From Halorubrum vacuolatum (GTDB lineage Archaea; Halobacteriota; Halobacteria; Halobacteriales; Haloferacaceae), in the NCBI RefSeq assembly GCF_900188065.1, contig NZ_FZNQ01000009.1:1-64000 (forward strand): a stretch of 64,000 bases of DNA, read 5' to 3'. This document shows, one piece after another, positions 63,405-64,000 of the stretch. Every line of letters starts with the position of its first letter. Within the stretch, counting starts at the first letter, position 1. Under the pieces are notes generated by a model. The model saw only the letters and a list, made by a program, of their open reading frames with translations, did no database searches and was not told the DNA's origin. A program made the translations under genes and the position numbers.

Positions 63405-64000
63405 ATGGCGACGCCGATACTCAAATGGGCGGGCGGAAAGCGACAGCTCCTCGATGAGCTGTACGCGCGGTTTCCAGCCGCCTACGACCCCGGTGAACAC
63501 GCCTATCACGAACCGTTTCTCGGCAGCGGCGCGCTCTGTTTCGACCACGAACCACGGCGGGGGACGGTCAACGACCGAAACCCGCGGCTCGTCAACTTCT
63601 ATCGGCAGGTCCGCGACCGTCCCGAGGAGCTGATCGAGCGCTGCCGGACGTTTCCGGACCCGAACGACGAGCCCGATCCGGCACTGGCGTTCACGGAGAC
63701 GGACCGGAAGGGCCGATCGATCGACGCCGCCTACTACCAGCAACGCGCGCTGTTCAACCGCCGGCCGAACGGCGAGTCCTTCGACCCCCTCGATGAGGCC
63801 GCCCGGCTGCTGTATTTAAACCGGACGGGGTTCAACGGCCTCTATCGCGAGAACGCCGACGGCGAGTTCAACGTCCCGATCGGCCGCTACGTCGACCCCG
63901 ACTGGGTCCGTGCCGAACAGGTCCGCGGGGTGAGTCGGGTGCTCCGCGGGCTCGGCGAGGGCGCGGTTCACCACGGCGAGTACGACTACGTTCTCGACGT
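63405..64000 (+). CDS. D12-class DNA adenine methyltransferase (Dam-like), 5' part
   Basis: The gene runs off the window; 198 codons are visible. The AdoMet motif is ILKWAGGKRQLLDEL at the N terminus, followed by YHEPFLGSGALCFDHE, NDRNPRLVNFYRQVRD and YLNRTGFNGLYREN, all typical of D12-class N6-adenine methyltransferases (GATC-type Dam and relatives). The DPPY motif should lie just beyond the end. I use the ATG at 63405 because a TATA-like CTTTTTA at 63364-63370 predicts a transcript start near 63393; an ATG at 63390 is in frame. No restriction gene is visible next to it. Confidence 0.9.
   Translation, partial: MATPILKWAGGKRQLLDELYARFPAAYDPGEHAYHEPFLGSGALCFDHEPRRGTVNDRNPRLVNFYRQVRDRPEELIERCRTFPDPNDEPDPALAFTETDRKGRSIDAAYYQQRALFNRRPNGESFDPLDEAARLLYLNRTGFNGLYRENADGEFNVPIGRYVDPDWVRAEQVRGVSRVLRGLGEGAVHHGEYDYVLD

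Noticed and set aside
1-64000. CRISPR array or rRNA genes
   Set aside because: No regularly spaced repeats with unique spacers and no rRNA-like sequence were seen; the tandem arrays are directly adjoining units without spacers.

Overview
The window is from a haloarchaeon (class Halobacteria). It carries an archaeal-order S10/spc ribosomal protein supra-operon with very acidic products, a P-stalk operon (L1-L10-L12) with Asp/Glu-rich tails, an archaeal 20S proteasome beta subunit, eukaryote-type ribosomal proteins (S4e, L19e, L32e), RNase P protein Rnp1, a Tat lipoprotein, and many genes whose TATA-like box lies about 25 nt from the start codon (leaderless transcripts). Two compositions are visible. 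Bases 1 to about 17,720 are clearly poorer in G+C and read as an integrated element. Bases from about 17,750 to the end are G+C-rich chromosomal backbone.

Accessory region (1-17.72 kb). From left to right: a two-domain protein of unknown function (442-1647, minus) divergent from a giant 2036-aa protein with a sacsin/Hsp90-type GHKL ATPase at the N terminus and a NOV/DUF3883-like domain carrying a D...ExK signature at the C terminus (1954-8064); a truncated paralogue of another element gene (8096-8278); a DUF433/DUF5615 toxin-antitoxin pair; a short relic of the element's own helicase gene (about 9122-9183); a 739-aa membrane-anchored Mrr-type nuclease fused to propeller-like and helical repeats; a 1074-aa primase-polymerase/helicase; two small genes (a winged-helix regulator and an unknown); and an RHH regulator-integrase pair that starts immediately behind secY. 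The nucleases, TA pair, integrase and replication protein together look like an integrative element that carries a defence cargo. The giant GHKL-NOV protein with its divergent neighbour is the best candidate for an undescribed system.

Ribosomal region (17.75-32.2 kb, all minus). Transcription runs SPOUT-type RNA methyltransferase, L3, L4, L23, L2, S19, L22, S3, L29, Rnp1, S17, L14, L24, S4e, L5, S14, S8, L6, L32e, L19e, L18, S5, L30, L15, SecY. Most junctions overlap as ATGA or TGATG or are a few bases apart. One visible promoter precedes the methyltransferase gene and one terminator-like hairpin with a T-rich tail follows secY.

Backbone (32.2-64 kb). A PIN/UPF0175-like TA pair, a tRNA-Gly(GCC) whose 3' end is part of a 55-bp direct repeat, a structured TATA-rich intergenic region, an ABC1/UbiB kinase-like protein with Hsp20, SHOCT and DUF2240 proteins, ThiD, a PAP2 phosphatase, an orphan substrate-binding lipoprotein whose domain order appears circularly permuted, an AGE-family epimerase, several small membrane and zinc-binding proteins, a REC-PAS-LOV histidine kinase, DNA polymerase IV, a HerA-like ATPase, a CPBP protease, PanB, the L1-L10-L12 operon with a structured leader, the PccB/PccX carboxylase pair, PsmB, and the 5' part of a D12-class adenine methyltransferase cut by the window end.
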